Shown one piece after another: positions 17,636 through 26,894 of a DNA stretch of 64,000 bases. Source of the DNA: Salegentibacter lacus (GTDB taxonomy: Bacteria > Bacteroidota > Bacteroidia > Flavobacteriales > Flavobacteriaceae); assembly GCF_020164555.1 (NCBI RefSeq), contig NZ_JAIQZB010000001.1:62001-126000 (forward strand), given 5' to 3'. The translations under genes and the position numbers were made by a program. Under the pieces are notes generated by a model. It was not told where the DNA came from. It saw only the letters and a list, made by a program, of their open reading frames with translations, and did no database searches. Position 1 is the first letter of the stretch. Each line of letters begins with the position of its first letter.

Positions 17636-17825
17636 AACATTAAATTTTAGTTTTTAAAAAAATTCAATTTAAAATTACACGAATTACCGCGGAAGCTTAG
17701 TTGTAGCTATGTTAAAATTGGAAAGGCCTTCAGTCGTAAAATGAATTAAAGGAATTTATGATGAGCTCTGTTCACAGTTCACTAGATGTTTAGTAAAAGA
17801 AATAGAGGAAGGAGAATGGAGGAAT

Positions 17826-17851
17826 AAAAAAGAGGCATCAGCCCCTTTTTT
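17826..17851. terminator. Bidirectional hairpin in the gap between the NHEJ operon promoter region and hppA
   Basis: AAAAAAGAGGC pairs with GCCCCTTTTTT around the loop ATCA with one mismatch, and has A and T runs on both sides. No gene ends right beside it; it may stop readthrough in either direction. The rest of 17636-17825 shows no gene. Confidence 0.5.
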
Positions 17852-17860
17852 ATAAAGAAA

Positions 17861-17986
17861 GAGACTGTTTGAAGCTTCCTGTTTTCGTCAAGCTATCCCA
17901 AAGCCTCGGGATTGTTTCAGCTTCTAACAGCTTAGATCCTGAAATAAATTCAGGATGACGGTTTTAACAAAAAATCAAACAGCCTC
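17861..17986. repeat. Dispersed palindromic element, copy 3, full length with terminal inverted repeats
   Basis: Ends GAGACTGTTTGA (17861-17872) and TCAAACAGCCTC (17975-17986) are inverted repeats with 11 of 12 matches. Inside are two modules: a CGTCAAGCTATCCC...GGGATTGTTTCAGCTTCTAAC hairpin (17885-17929) and the core CTTAGATCCTGAAATAAA to GATGACGG (17931-17961). It lies 28 bases past the hppA stop. Confidence 0.75.
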
Positions 17987-18013
17987 GTTTATTTTTTAAG
18001 CTGAAAAAAATTA

Positions 18014-20449
18014 TCAGGCTTTATCTTTTAAATCCTGCACTTGTTTTTCAACTTCGGCTTTTGTACCGGTAAAAGTTTTCTGCTGAACTTTGGTTTCACC
18101 ATTTTTAGTGGTAGTTATTCTCACTTTCGCGATGGTTTTATTTCCTTCGGAAATCATATTCACCTGAATTTCTTCAGCAAGGTCTTCAGCTAAATCATCA
18201 GCATTTATATTTTGTTCCATTTCAATGGAAGCACCTTCATTTGGAATATCTGTTTCGGTGTGGCCGCCCAAAATTGGTGCGATCACCAACCCAATTAAAC
18301 AGGTTAGTTTTATTAAAATATTCATTGAAGGTCCGGAAGTATCTTTGAATGGATCTCCAACCGTATCTCCGGTTACCGCTGCTTTATGCGCTTCAGAACC
18401 TTTGTAAGTCATCTCCCCATTAATCATTACCCCGGCTTCAAAAGACTTTTTTGCGTTGTCCCAGGCGCCACCGGCATTATTTTGAAAGATTGCCCAAAGC
18501 ACGCCGCTTACCGTAACCCCGGCCATATAACCGCCAAGCATTTCAGCTATCAATACATTTTCATAACCAAAAATCATTGGAATAAGCGTAATTGCGATAG
18601 GAAAACCAATGGTTAAAACGCCAGGCAGCAACATTTCTTTTAAGGCCGCTTCAGTAGAAATCGCCACACATTTATCGTATTCCGGTTTTGCGGTTCCCTC
18701 CATGATTCCGGGAATACTTTTAAACTGTCGCCTTACTTCCTCCACCATTTTCATCGCCGCCTTCCCTACAGACTGCATCGCTAAAGCAGAAAATACCACC
18801 GGCACCATTCCGCCAATAAACAACATCGCTAAAACCGGCGCTTTAAAAATATTAATTCCGTCAATTCCGGTAAAAGTTACATAAGCTGCGAAAAGTGCAA
18901 GTGAAGTTAAGGCTGCAGATGCAATCGCAAAACCCTTTCCGGTAGCCGCAGTAGTATTTCCTACAGAATCCAGAATATCGGTACGTTCCCTTACTTCAGC
19001 GGGAAGTTCGCTCATTTCAGCAATTCCGCCGGCGTTATCGGCAATTGGTCCAAAGGCATCAATAGCTAACTGCATAGCGGTTGTTGCCATCATTGCTGAA
19101 GCTGCGAGCGCCACGCCATAGAATCCGGCGAAAGCGTAAGAAGCCCAGATAGCAAATGCAAATAATAAAACCGAAAGAAAAGTAGAAATCATTCCGGTAG
19201 CGAGACCGGCAATAATATTTGTTCCGGCTCCGGTACTGGAATTTTGAACAATAGAAAGCACCGGTTTTTTGCCCAATCCAGTATAATATTCAGTTACGGC
19301 AGAGATTACCCCACCAACGACAATACCAACCAAACAGGCATAGAAAACCCTGATTGATGATATATCCATGTACTCAAAACCTTCTGCTCCACCAACAAAA
19401 AAGCCCATAGTCAGGGTTTCTTTTGGTAGCATCCAGGTAACCAGAAAATAACTAGCCACAGCTACCAATGCGATAGCAGTCCAGTTTCCAATATTTAAGG
19501 CTTTTTGAACCTCAGCTTCTTTTGCTGAGTTGCTACTTATTTTCACTAAAAGAGTTCCGATAATCGAAATAATAATTCCGGCACCGGCAATAGCCATAGG
19601 TAATAAAATAGGGCCAATTCCACCAAATCCGGAATCGACGATATTTCCGCCCATATCTTCAATAATATAGTTTCCTAAAACCATCGCGGCAAGAACGGTA
19701 GCAACATAACTTCCAAAGAGATCGGCACCCATTCCGGCCACATCGCCAACGTTATCACCCACATTATCGGCAATAGTTGCCGGATTTCGAGGATCATCCT
19801 CGGGAATTCCTGCTTCAACTTTACCCACTAAATCGGCTCCAACATCGGCAGCTTTGGTGTAGATTCCGCCACCCACACGGGCAAACAAGGCTATAGATTC
19901 AGCACCCAAAGAGAAACCGGCAAGGGTTTCCAGAACTACCGTCATTTGCGTAGTATTAGTCCATTCTCCACCCATAAAATAATGAAAGAAAAAGATAAAA
20001 AATGCAGTTAGCCCTAGCACGGCTAAGCCGGCAACGCCAAGTCCCATAACGGTGCCGCCACCAAAAGAAACTTTTAGTGCCTGAGGCAAGCTGGTTCTTG
20101 CTGCCTGGGTGGTACGCACATTGGTTTGAGTAGCGATCTTCATTCCCATATTTCCCGCAAGCGCAGAGAAAAAGGCTCCAAAAATAAAAGCAACAATAAT
20201 AAGATAATGGGTAGTTGGCACAATGTAAGCAATACCTGCTAGCGCTATACTGGCACCAATAACAAAAAAGCTTAGTAATTTATATTCTGCATTAAGAAAG
20301 GCGAGTGCTCCTTCGTAGATGTGCGAAGCAATATCTTTCATTTTTCCGTCTCCGGCGTCCTGTTTCATTACCCAGGATCTTTTAACCCACATAAAAATGA
20401 GTCCTATTACAGCCAATATTGCAGGCATATAAATCATCATTGATTCCAT
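18014..20449 (-). CDS. hppA: Membrane-bound K+-dependent ion-translocating pyrophosphatase
   Basis: An 811-residue integral membrane protein with about 16 transmembrane helices that couples PPi hydrolysis to H+ or Na+ export. Active-site stretches are [39 protein letters not shown] and [13 protein letters not shown]. The motif [10 protein letters not shown] has Ala rather than Lys at the discriminating site, which marks the K+-dependent subfamily; whether Na+ or H+ is pumped is not settled here. Unusually, about 75 residues (from roughly 735) follow the last helix, acidic at first and then predicted beta/alpha ([20 protein letters not shown]). It lies downstream of the soluble pyrophosphatase gene with a terminator between. 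Confidence 0.93.
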   Translation of the reverse strand: MESMMIYMPAILAVIGLIFMWVKRSWVMKQDAGDGKMKDIASHIYEGALAFLNAEYKLLSFFVIGASIALAGIAYIVPTTHYLIIVAFIFGAFFSALAGNMGMKIATQTNVRTTQAARTSLPQALKVSFGGGTVMGLGVAGLAVLGLTAFFIFFFHYFMGGEWTNTTQMTVVLETLAGFSLGAESIALFARVGGGIYTKAADVGADLVGKVEAGIPEDDPRNPATIADNVGDNVGDVAGMGADLFGSYVATVLAAMVLGNYIIEDMGGNIVDSGFGGIGPILLPMAIAGAGIIISIIGTLLVKISSNSAKEAEVQKALNIGNWTAIALVAVASYFLVTWMLPKETLTMGFFVGGAEGFEYMDISSIRVFYACLVGIVVGGVISAVTEYYTGLGKKPVLSIVQNSSTGAGTNIIAGLATGMISTFLSVLLFAFAIWASYAFAGFYGVALAASAMMATTAMQLAIDAFGPIADNAGGIAEMSELPAEVRERTDILDSVGNTTAATGKGFAIASAALTSLALFAAYVTFTGIDGINIFKAPVLAMLFIGGMVPVVFSALAMQSVGKAAMKMVEEVRRQFKSIPGIMEGTAKPEYDKCVAISTEAALKEMLLPGVLTIGFPIAITLIPMIFGYENVLIAEMLGGYMAGVTVSGVLWAIFQNNAGGAWDNAKKSFEAGVMINGEMTYKGSEAHKAAVTGDTVGDPFKDTSGPSMNILIKLTCLIGLVIAPILGGHTETDIPNEGASIEMEQNINADDLAEDLAEEIQVNMISEGNKTIAKVRITTTKNGETKVQQKTFTGTKAEVEKQVQDLKDKA

Positions 20450-20504
20450 ATTAATTGTTAAGTTTTAGTTAATATGGCTAATGTAGTAAATCAAGGATAA
20501 TTAA

Positions 20505-20536
20505 AAAAGCAATAACTTTTTAAGGTTATTGCTTTT
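20505..20536 (-). terminator. Terminator between ppa and hppA
   Basis: A perfect 12-bp stem AAAAGCAATAAC / GTTATTGCTTTT with an 8-base loop, flanked by A and T runs. It sits 27 bases beyond the ppa stop, so ppa and hppA are likely separate transcripts. Confidence 0.85.
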
Positions 20537-20562
20537 AATATATCAAAATTATGAGACTAAAA

Positions 20563-21081
20563 TTATGGTAGTATACTAAAACGGTCTTTATCACCGTCAT
20601 AATCCTCATAACGTTTTATACAATCCTGTATAATTCCGCGGGCTTCTTTTGCATCTCCCCAACCACCAACATCTACTTTTTTCTTCTCAAGATCTTTATA
20701 AACTTTAAAGAAATGTTCGATTTCTTTAACCATATGCCCGTTTAATTCATTCAAGTCGTTCAACCTGTTCCAGATAGGATCTGAAACCGGTACACAAATA
20801 ATTTTCTCATCGGGTCCTTTCTCATCGGCCATATGGAAAACGCCAATTGGCTTAACTTCCATCACAACACCAGGGAAAGTTGGCTCACTTACCAACACCA
20901 AAACATCCAGCGGATCGCTGTCTAATGCAAGGGTGTTTGGGATAAATCCATAATCGGCCGGATACATCATAGAAGAAAAGATCATCCTGTCGTAACGGAC
21001 TTTCTTCAATTCAAAATCGTATTCATATTTGTTTCTACTCCCTTTTGGGATCTCTATTAATACATCAAAACTTTCTGACAT
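20563..21081 (-). CDS. ppa: Soluble inorganic pyrophosphatase, family I
   Basis: A 172-residue cytoplasmic enzyme hydrolysing PPi to two phosphates with Mg2+. Key features are IPKGSRNKYEYD, YPADYGFIPNTLALDSDPLDVLVL, with the acidic metal ligands in DSDPLD, and EIEHFFKVYKDLEKKKV. I place the start at 21081 (MSESFDVLIEIP): an in-frame start 33 bases upstream would fall inside the -7 promoter element at 21112-21119. Having both soluble and membrane pyrophosphatase genes side by side suggests the cell splits PPi between heat and ion pumping. Confidence 0.93.
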   Translation of the reverse strand: MSESFDVLIEIPKGSRNKYEYDFELKKVRYDRMIFSSMMYPADYGFIPNTLALDSDPLDVLVLVSEPTFPGVVMEVKPIGVFHMADEKGPDEKIICVPVSDPIWNRLNDLNELNGHMVKEIEHFFKVYKDLEKKKVDVGGWGDAKEARGIIQDCIKRYEDYDGDKDRFSILP

Positions 21082-21111
21082 TTTTCTTTCTTTTTTCTCA
21101 ATTAAGGGCGG

Positions 21112-21119
21112 CAAATATA
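21112..21119 (-). promoter_or_regulatory. -7 promoter element of ppa
   Basis: On the minus strand this reads TATATTTG, an exact match to the Bacteroidetes TAnnTTTG -7 box. Transcription would start near 21105, just upstream of the ppa ATG at 21081. A TTTG occurs 14 bases further upstream, shorter than the usual spacing, so the -33 part is unclear. Confidence 0.55.
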
Positions 21120-21145
21120 GTGAAAATCAATCTCAAATCAGTCTA

Positions 21146-23644
21146 TTAGAAGTGAAAACCGAAGGATGCGGTTATAGCAAAATTCCGTGATTCAGGAATT
21201 TCAAGATAATTACCTCTAAAATGAGCTTCCAGACTTAAAAATTTTAGAATATTTCCCACCCCAAAACTATATTCATAATACGGGTCTCTGTTTGGTGCAC
21301 GAAAAGGTATTCCTGATGCATTCAGTGCTTTATTTTCTTCGGAAATTTCTCCCCATACTGCCCTAACTCCTACAAGTTCCCGCCAATTTAATTCTCGCAG
21401 CAGCGGAATTCTAGCAAATAATCTCCCGTTGAAATTATGGTTAAAATGAGCTGAAACATAAGTATCGGTAACAAATTCATAGAAATTAAGCACCGGAAAC
21501 GAATTATACATCGCGAAATATGTTTGATTTCCCGGCACCACATTTAAAAGTCCCAGCGGAACTGCACCAAAAGTCTTTCCCGCTTCCAAACTGGCATTTG
21601 CCCTGCCAAACCCGCCAATTCTAAGTGGTTGATCGTAAAAAAACTGCAGTCTTTTATAACCAAAATCGCTATTTAGAATATCTTTAAGGCCCAATGTATA
21701 ATTGAGAAAGAAAGTAGGAAATTCCTCTTCGTTAACCACATTTCTTTCTACGCCAAAACCTGAAGTTTGTCTCCCAGGCGTAAAAGTGAAAGTGGTAGAT
21801 ATTTCGGTTTGTTTAATTTCTGATGCTGTTTCAGTCTGCGCCTCATTTATATAATAATCTAAACTAAAGGCCGGGGAAGCCGAACTCAACTCACGATACG
21901 ATGTACCAAAGCGAACATTAAAATTATACCAGGGTTCAATTTCAAGATTAAAAGTAGTTAGATCTATATTGCTCAATTTGTTGTTATCACCAACGCTTAC
22001 CAGCCCTGATGAAGCGAGACTTCGTCCTAAAACATCGGTAGTATTATTCGTCAAACTCGCGCCGAGTTGCTCTATATCCCGTCTTTTACCGGCAGAAACT
22101 ATTAAGCGTGATCGTGCGTCTAAAAGCCATTTCCCGGAAATTCCGTATTTAAATTTATCATCTTTAAAGCCATAGGCTAAATAACCTTCGATTCTCCAGG
22201 GATCGTGTTGTCCAAAATAAGTCCTTCCGCCTAGACGGGTTCGAAAGCCTTCTATTTGATTATAATCAAATAAGGAATAAACCGGGCCAAAATCCCAGCC
22301 ATTGAATTCCACATAACCCGATTCTGCTATAGTGGCGAGATCGTAAATTCTTCTAAACGCCGGAACCTTAGTTAGGCTGTCCAACATCACATAAATATCT
22401 TCCTCTTCCCTATTGAGCTTTTCCAGTCGGTTTTCTTCCCAAAAAGCCGTATCGCGCTTATAAATTTCTTTGTTAAAAGTATAAGCTCGTTTATCATAAA
22501 AGCCTTCCTCTTTTTTTAAATTGAATTGATATTCGTCAAAAACCCGGGTGCGTTTAGCGTAAACACCTTTAGAATTTTCTTTTTTATCCAGAGAAAAATT
22601 GGCCTGGAAATAATCTTTAGAAATTAGGAAAACGGAATCGTTAAGCACTTCAAATTCCTGTTCTATATACAACTCTCTTACCCAGTTAATATTAGCATCA
22701 CGCGAGGCGTCAAGGTTAATTTTTTTAACTGCCCAGGTGGTATCGTTTACCCAAAAATCTCCTTTAAAAGTGAGTTCGTTTTCCCGCCGGGGATAATAGA
22801 TAATATTGTAACACCATTTATCATCTACATAAGCGCTATCGCTCAAAATGTAGTTATAATTATCAATTCCAGTGGTGGAAAGCGGACTTACGAAGCTCTT
22901 ATCAAAAACCTTAATATAGTTATTGTAAACATTATACTCGTCATAGACATCTTTTACAGCAGCAATTAGGTTTTGATTCTGTTCAAATCCGGAGTTTTTA
23001 TTTCCTAGAAGATCTTCCCGTTTTTCATTTTGAACATTATCTCCATAAACTTTAGAAACTGACTCGTTAATAAAAACCGGTAGGTATGTTTTTCCTGAAA
23101 TTCTATTGGTATCTGTATAATCGAAAATGAACTCCATCCCATTGAAAACAGGATTTTTCACTACAGAACTATCAATCCCATCTAGATCAAATTCCAGCTT
23201 TTCGTATTTTTTATATTCGTATTGTTTAAAAGCCGAAACACCATTGCTTCGTTTATTCTCCCAAATTTTTCTAAGAATATCCAGCGCCGGGTTATTATTT
23301 TTTGAAGTTTTTCCCCTTAAAATTCTAACTTCGTCTAAGCTGGAAGTCTCTTCATTCAAAACAATTTCCAGATCAAGATTTGTTTTTTGATGAAGTGAGA
23401 TTATTTCAGTTTTATAGCCAACTGAAGAAATTTTGAGTTCGGTATGGTCATTATCGCTTTGTAAATAGAATTTACCGTCTTCGCCTGTAGTTGTTCCTTC
23501 CGAAGAATTATTAAAAATCACCGTTACAAACGGAAGCGATTGCCCGGTAGAGTCTTTAATCACGCCACCAACTTTGGTTTGGGCTATTCCCATCACACAA
23601 ATGAGCATAGAAAAAAGCGTAAAAAAGGCAAATTTATTAATCAT
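21146..23644 (-). CDS. DUF5686 outer-membrane protein with carboxypeptidase-regulatory-like N-terminal domain
   Basis: An 832-residue exported protein. A signal peptide (MINKFAFFTLFSMLICVMGIAQ) is followed by a CarboxypepD_reg-like beta-sandwich (about 25-105, KVGGVIKDSTGQSLPFVTV and SVGYKTEIISL), then a long DUF5686 region. The C-terminal half alternates aromatic and polar residues and ends in ITASFGFHF, typical of an outer-membrane beta barrel. The family is specific to Bacteroidetes; its role is unknown, and no SusD partner is present, so it is not a standard TonB/SusC transporter. It lies downstream of pdhB behind a terminator. Confidence 0.85.
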   Translation of the reverse strand: MINKFAFFTLFSMLICVMGIAQTKVGGVIKDSTGQSLPFVTVIFNNSSEGTTTGEDGKFYLQSDNDHTELKISSVGYKTEIISLHQKTNLDLEIVLNEETSSLDEVRILRGKTSKNNNPALDILRKIWENKRSNGVSAFKQYEYKKYEKLEFDLDGIDSSVVKNPVFNGMEFIFDYTDTNRISGKTYLPVFINESVSKVYGDNVQNEKREDLLGNKNSGFEQNQNLIAAVKDVYDEYNVYNNYIKVFDKSFVSPLSTTGIDNYNYILSDSAYVDDKWCYNIIYYPRRENELTFKGDFWVNDTTWAVKKINLDASRDANINWVRELYIEQEFEVLNDSVFLISKDYFQANFSLDKKENSKGVYAKRTRVFDEYQFNLKKEEGFYDKRAYTFNKEIYKRDTAFWEENRLEKLNREEEDIYVMLDSLTKVPAFRRIYDLATIAESGYVEFNGWDFGPVYSLFDYNQIEGFRTRLGGRTYFGQHDPWRIEGYLAYGFKDDKFKYGISGKWLLDARSRLIVSAGKRRDIEQLGASLTNNTTDVLGRSLASSGLVSVGDNNKLSNIDLTTFNLEIEPWYNFNVRFGTSYRELSSASPAFSLDYYINEAQTETASEIKQTEISTTFTFTPGRQTSGFGVERNVVNEEEFPTFFLNYTLGLKDILNSDFGYKRLQFFYDQPLRIGGFGRANASLEAGKTFGAVPLGLLNVVPGNQTYFAMYNSFPVLNFYEFVTDTYVSAHFNHNFNGRLFARIPLLRELNWRELVGVRAVWGEISEENKALNASGIPFRAPNRDPYYEYSFGVGNILKFLSLEAHFRGNYLEIPESRNFAITASFGFHF

Positions 23645-23655
23645 AGGGCAAAAAA

Positions 23656-23687
23656 AAACTTCACCGAATAGTCATCCGATGAAGTTT
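23656..23687 (-). terminator. Terminator downstream of pdhB
   Basis: AAACTTCA and TGAAGTTT form the base of a hairpin; on the minus strand the second arm runs into eight Ts. It lies 22 bases past the pdhB stop and immediately upstream of the DUF5686 gene. Confidence 0.75.
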
Positions 23688-23709
23688 CAAAATTATAGGT
23701 ATTTCCGGT

Positions 23710-24690
23710 CTAGTCAATATACATAACCTGCTTCACTGCTTTAATTACATCGTCGCTGTTTGGCAACCATTCTTTAAGCAATACAGGAGAATAAGGTGCC
23801 GGAGTATCGGCAGTGTTTATTTTTACAATTGGTGCATCTAAATAATCAAAAGCTTTAGATTGTACCTGGTAAGTAATTTCAGTAGCAATATTTCCAAAAG
23901 GCCAGGCTTCTTCCAAAATCACCAAACGGTTGGTTTTCTTAACCGATTCTAAAATGGTTTCATGATCCATTGGGCGAATTGTTCTAAGGTCTATGATCTC
24001 ACAAGAAATATCGTCTTCAGCTAATTTATCAGCTGCCTTATAAGCTTCTTTGATAATTTTTCCGAAAGAAACAATAGTTACATCGGTACCTTCTCTTTTA
24101 ATATCGGCTTTACCAATTTCGATGACGTATTCATCTTCCGGCACCTCGCCTTTATCGCCATACATTTGCTCACTTTCCATAAAGATCACGGGATCGTCAT
24201 CACGAATGGCAGCTTTAAGCAAACCTTTAGCATCGTAAGGGTTAGAAGGAACGATAACTTTTAAACCGGGGCAGTTCGCGAACCAGCTCTCAAAAGCCTG
24301 TGAGTGCGTAGCTCCTAATTGACCTGCAGAAGCGGTTGGTCCTCTAAAAACGATAGGAATATTAAATTGCCCACCACTCATTTGGCGCATCTTGGCCGCA
24401 TTGTTTATTATCTGGTCAATTCCAACTAAAGAGAAATTAAAGGTCATAAATTCAATGATTGGCCTGTTACCATTCATCGCTGAACCCACTCCAATCCCTG
24501 AAAATCCAAGCTCAGCAATTGGGGTATCTATAACACGATCAGGGCCAAATTCGTCTAACATACCTTTAGAGGCTTTGTAAGCACCATTATACTCTGCTAC
24601 TTCTTCGCCCATTAAATAAATGGTATCGTCTTTTCGCATCTCTTCGCTCATTGCTTGCTGAATGGCTTCCCTAAATTGAATTGTCTTCAT
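23710..24690 (-). CDS. pdhB: Pyruvate dehydrogenase E1 component, beta subunit
   Basis: A 326-residue subunit of the alpha2beta2 E1 of the pyruvate dehydrogenase complex, which decarboxylates pyruvate using thiamine diphosphate and passes the acetyl group to E2. Recognisable parts are YLMGEEVAEYNGAYKASKGM, the PIAELGFSGIGVGSAMNG stretch with the TPP-activating Glu, PTASAGQLGATHSQ and RLVILEEAWPFGNIATEI. The alpha subunit and E2 are not in this window. On the minus strand TATTTTTG at 24730-24737 is an exact -7 box, about 40 bases before the ATG. Confidence 0.93.
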   Translation of the reverse strand: MKTIQFREAIQQAMSEEMRKDDTIYLMGEEVAEYNGAYKASKGMLDEFGPDRVIDTPIAELGFSGIGVGSAMNGNRPIIEFMTFNFSLVGIDQIINNAAKMRQMSGGQFNIPIVFRGPTASAGQLGATHSQAFESWFANCPGLKVIVPSNPYDAKGLLKAAIRDDDPVIFMESEQMYGDKGEVPEDEYVIEIGKADIKREGTDVTIVSFGKIIKEAYKAADKLAEDDISCEIIDLRTIRPMDHETILESVKKTNRLVILEEAWPFGNIATEITYQVQSKAFDYLDAPIVKINTADTPAPYSPVLLKEWLPNSDDVIKAVKQVMYID

Positions 24691-25005
24691 TATTTATAAT
24701 GCTAAATATTTTTATTCATCTTAAAGGAACAAAAATAGTAATTCAATAAAGTTTTCACCACTAATAATCGACAAAAATTTGTAAGACCTATAGTTTGACA
24801 ATAAATACTCGTTTTAAGATTAGTAAAAAACTAAATTTACGGGCAATTTCTGTTTTTAAATTACAGTATTTATTATTTATTTGGGAATTCAATAAAATTT
24901 AGGGAAATAAAATTCCTGGATTTTGTTATGCGTGCATAGCATTTTCTGGATTAAATTATGTAACTTCGTAAACGAAATCGTTATAAATTTAAAAAACTCA
25001 CTATA
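24691..25005. other. 315-base divergent regulatory gap between pdhB and etfB
   Basis: AT-rich, without a credible gene. It must hold promoters for both neighbours. The minus-strand TATTTTTG at 24730-24737 fits pdhB. For etfB, TAACTTCG at 24961-24968 is one base away from the -7 consensus but has no good -33 partner. No inverted repeat or riboswitch-like structure was seen. Confidence 0.5.
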
Positions 25006-25752
25006 ATGAAAATATTAGTATGTATTAGTCACGTTCCTGATACTACCTCAAAAATCAATTTCACCGAGGGCGATTCGAAATTCGATACCAACGGAGTGAA
25101 TTTTGTAATTAACCCGAATGATGAATTCGGACTTACCCGCGCAATGTGGTTTAAAGAAAAACAAGGCGCAAGTGTAGATGTAGTAAATGTAGGTGGCGCT
25201 GAAACCGAACCAACTTTAAGAAAAGCCCTGGCTATTGGAGCCGATAATGCTATAAGAGTAGATACTCCTGCAACCGATGGTTTCCAGGTAGCCAAACAAC
25301 TTGCAAAAGTTGCCAAAGAAGGTGAATACGATCTTATTATTGCCGGCCGTGAATCTATAGATTACAACGGCGGGATGGTACCGGGAATGCTTGCTGCACT
25401 ATTGGATGCCAATTTTATTAATACTTGCATTAGTTTAGAAGTTGAAGGCGATAAAGCCACGGCTATTCGTGAAATAGACGGTGGTAAGGAAACTTTAACT
25501 GCTTCCCTTCCACTGGTAATTGGTGGTCAAAAAGGTTTGGTAGAAGAAAGTGATCTTAAGATTCCAAATATGCGCGGAATTATGCAAGCACGTAAAAAAC
25601 CATTAAATGTAGTTGCTGCGGAAGAAGTTTCGACTCAAACCGAAGCTGTAAAGTTTAAAAAACCAGCTCCAAAAGGGGATGTAAAACTGGTTGATCCTGA
25701 AAATCTTGATGAATTGATAGATTTACTTCATAACGAAGCCAAAGCGATATAA
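25006..25752 (+). CDS. etfB: Electron transfer flavoprotein beta subunit
   Basis: A 248-residue soluble subunit that binds AMP and docks dehydrogenases. It begins MKILVCISHVPDTTSKI and carries the IIAGRESIDYNGGMVPGMLA segment and the VEESDLKIPNMRGIMQARKK recognition-loop region typical of EtfB. With EtfA it collects electrons from acyl-CoA dehydrogenases, such as the one ending at position 118, and gives them to ETF:quinone oxidoreductase. etfA follows after 96 bases, with a small hairpin in the gap. Confidence 0.93.
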   Translation: MKILVCISHVPDTTSKINFTEGDSKFDTNGVNFVINPNDEFGLTRAMWFKEKQGASVDVVNVGGAETEPTLRKALAIGADNAIRVDTPATDGFQVAKQLAKVAKEGEYDLIIAGRESIDYNGGMVPGMLAALLDANFINTCISLEVEGDKATAIREIDGGKETLTASLPLVIGGQKGLVEESDLKIPNMRGIMQARKKPLNVVAAEEVSTQTEAVKFKKPAPKGDVKLVDPENLDELIDLLHNEAKAI

Positions 25753-25810
25753 ATTAGAAAATAAGATTTCCGACTTTACTGAAATAAATTTGGGAATGAG
25801 TATAAAATAG

Positions 25811-25830
25811 ATTTCCGCCTACGTGGAAAT
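25811..25830. repeat. Intercistronic hairpin repeat between etfB and etfA
   Basis: ATTTCCGCCTACGTGGAAAT forms a stem of six base pairs (ATTTCC/GGAAAT) and is followed by GAC; the sequence looks like a member of the same class of short mobile palindromes as the other dispersed repeats. It has no T run, so it is unlikely to be a terminator; it could protect or process the mRNA. Confidence 0.5.
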
Positions 25831-25848
25831 GACAAAAAAATAAATAAT

Positions 25849-26811
25849 ATGTCAGTTTTAGTATATACAGAAACCGAAGATGGCAAGTTTAAAAAAGCTG
25901 CTTTTGAAGTTGCTTCTTATGCCAAAGAAGTAGCCGGTGGCGATGATGTAGTAGCGGTTAGCTTTAATGCAGCCGATGCTTCTGAACTTGGTCAATATGG
26001 TGTTAGCAAAGTGCTGAACATCCAAAATGATAAACTAAGTAAATTCAATGCTGAAGCCTATGCCGATGCTTTGAAACAAGCTGCAGAAAAAGAAGGAAGT
26101 AAAATAGTTGTGGTAAGCCAGAGTGCAAACAGCAAATATTTAGCTCCGCTTTTAGCTGTTCATTTAAATGCCGGTTACGCTTCAAACGTAATGGCTGCGC
26201 CTGAAAGCACCGATCCTTTTACGGTAAAAAGAAGTGCTTTCACCAATAAAGCTTTCAACTTTACTAAAATCACTACCGATGTAAAAATCGTAGGATTGTC
26301 TCAAAATGCTTTCGGATTAAAAGAAAATCAGGGCGATGCTACACTTGAAGATTTTTCACCAGAATTAAAAAAAGGTGATTTTTCAGTAAATGTAGAATCG
26401 GTAGATAAGGCTAAAGACAAAGTAACAATCGCAGATGCTGAAATCGTTGTTTCCGGTGGTCGCGGACTTAAAGGTCCAGAAAACTGGGGAATGATTGAAG
26501 AAATGGCCGAGATTCTTGGCGCTGCTACCGCTTGTTCTAAACCCGTTAGTGATATGGGTTGGAGACCGCATAGCGAACACGTTGGGCAAACAGGAAAACC
26601 TGTAGCTTCAAATCTTTACATTGCTGTGGGAATTTCAGGAGCTATTCAGCATTTAGCGGGAATTAACGCTGCCAAGACCAAAGTAGTGATTAACAACGAC
26701 CCAGAAGCGCCTTTCTTTAAGGCTGCAGATTACGGTGTAGTTGGAGATGCTTTTGAGATCGTACCTAAGCTAAACGAAAAACTAAAGGAATTTAAAGCGA
26801 AAAACGCATAA
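25849..26811 (+). CDS. etfA: Electron transfer flavoprotein alpha subunit
   Basis: A 320-residue FAD-binding subunit. The N-terminal half is the ETF domain; the C-terminal FAD domain shows IVVSGGRGLKGPENW, ACSKPVSDMGWRPHSEHVGQTGK, YIAVGISGAIQHLAGI and INNDPEAPFFKAADYGVVGD, matching the EtfA signature. It pairs with the upstream etfB. A strong terminator follows the stop codon. Confidence 0.95.
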   Translation: MSVLVYTETEDGKFKKAAFEVASYAKEVAGGDDVVAVSFNAADASELGQYGVSKVLNIQNDKLSKFNAEAYADALKQAAEKEGSKIVVVSQSANSKYLAPLLAVHLNAGYASNVMAAPESTDPFTVKRSAFTNKAFNFTKITTDVKIVGLSQNAFGLKENQGDATLEDFSPELKKGDFSVNVESVDKAKDKVTIADAEIVVSGGRGLKGPENWGMIEEMAEILGAATACSKPVSDMGWRPHSEHVGQTGKPVASNLYIAVGISGAIQHLAGINAAKTKVVINNDPEAPFFKAADYGVVGDAFEIVPKLNEKLKEFKAKNA

Positions 26812-26832
26812 TTTTTATAACTTGCACCCCTT

Positions 26833-26882
26833 AAAAGGGCTGTCTAAATACGGTGAAAGTCCTGCTTTAGACAGCCCTTTTT
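26833..26882 (+). terminator. Terminator of the etfBA operon
   Basis: A perfect 16-bp stem, AAAAGGGCTGTCTAAA (26833-26848) with TTTAGACAGCCCTTTT (26866-26881), followed by T. The loop is 17 bases. The stem shares the GTCTRAA/TTYAGAC theme with the ends of the dispersed palindromic elements. Confidence 0.9.
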
Positions 26883-26894
26883 AATTGATGATAT

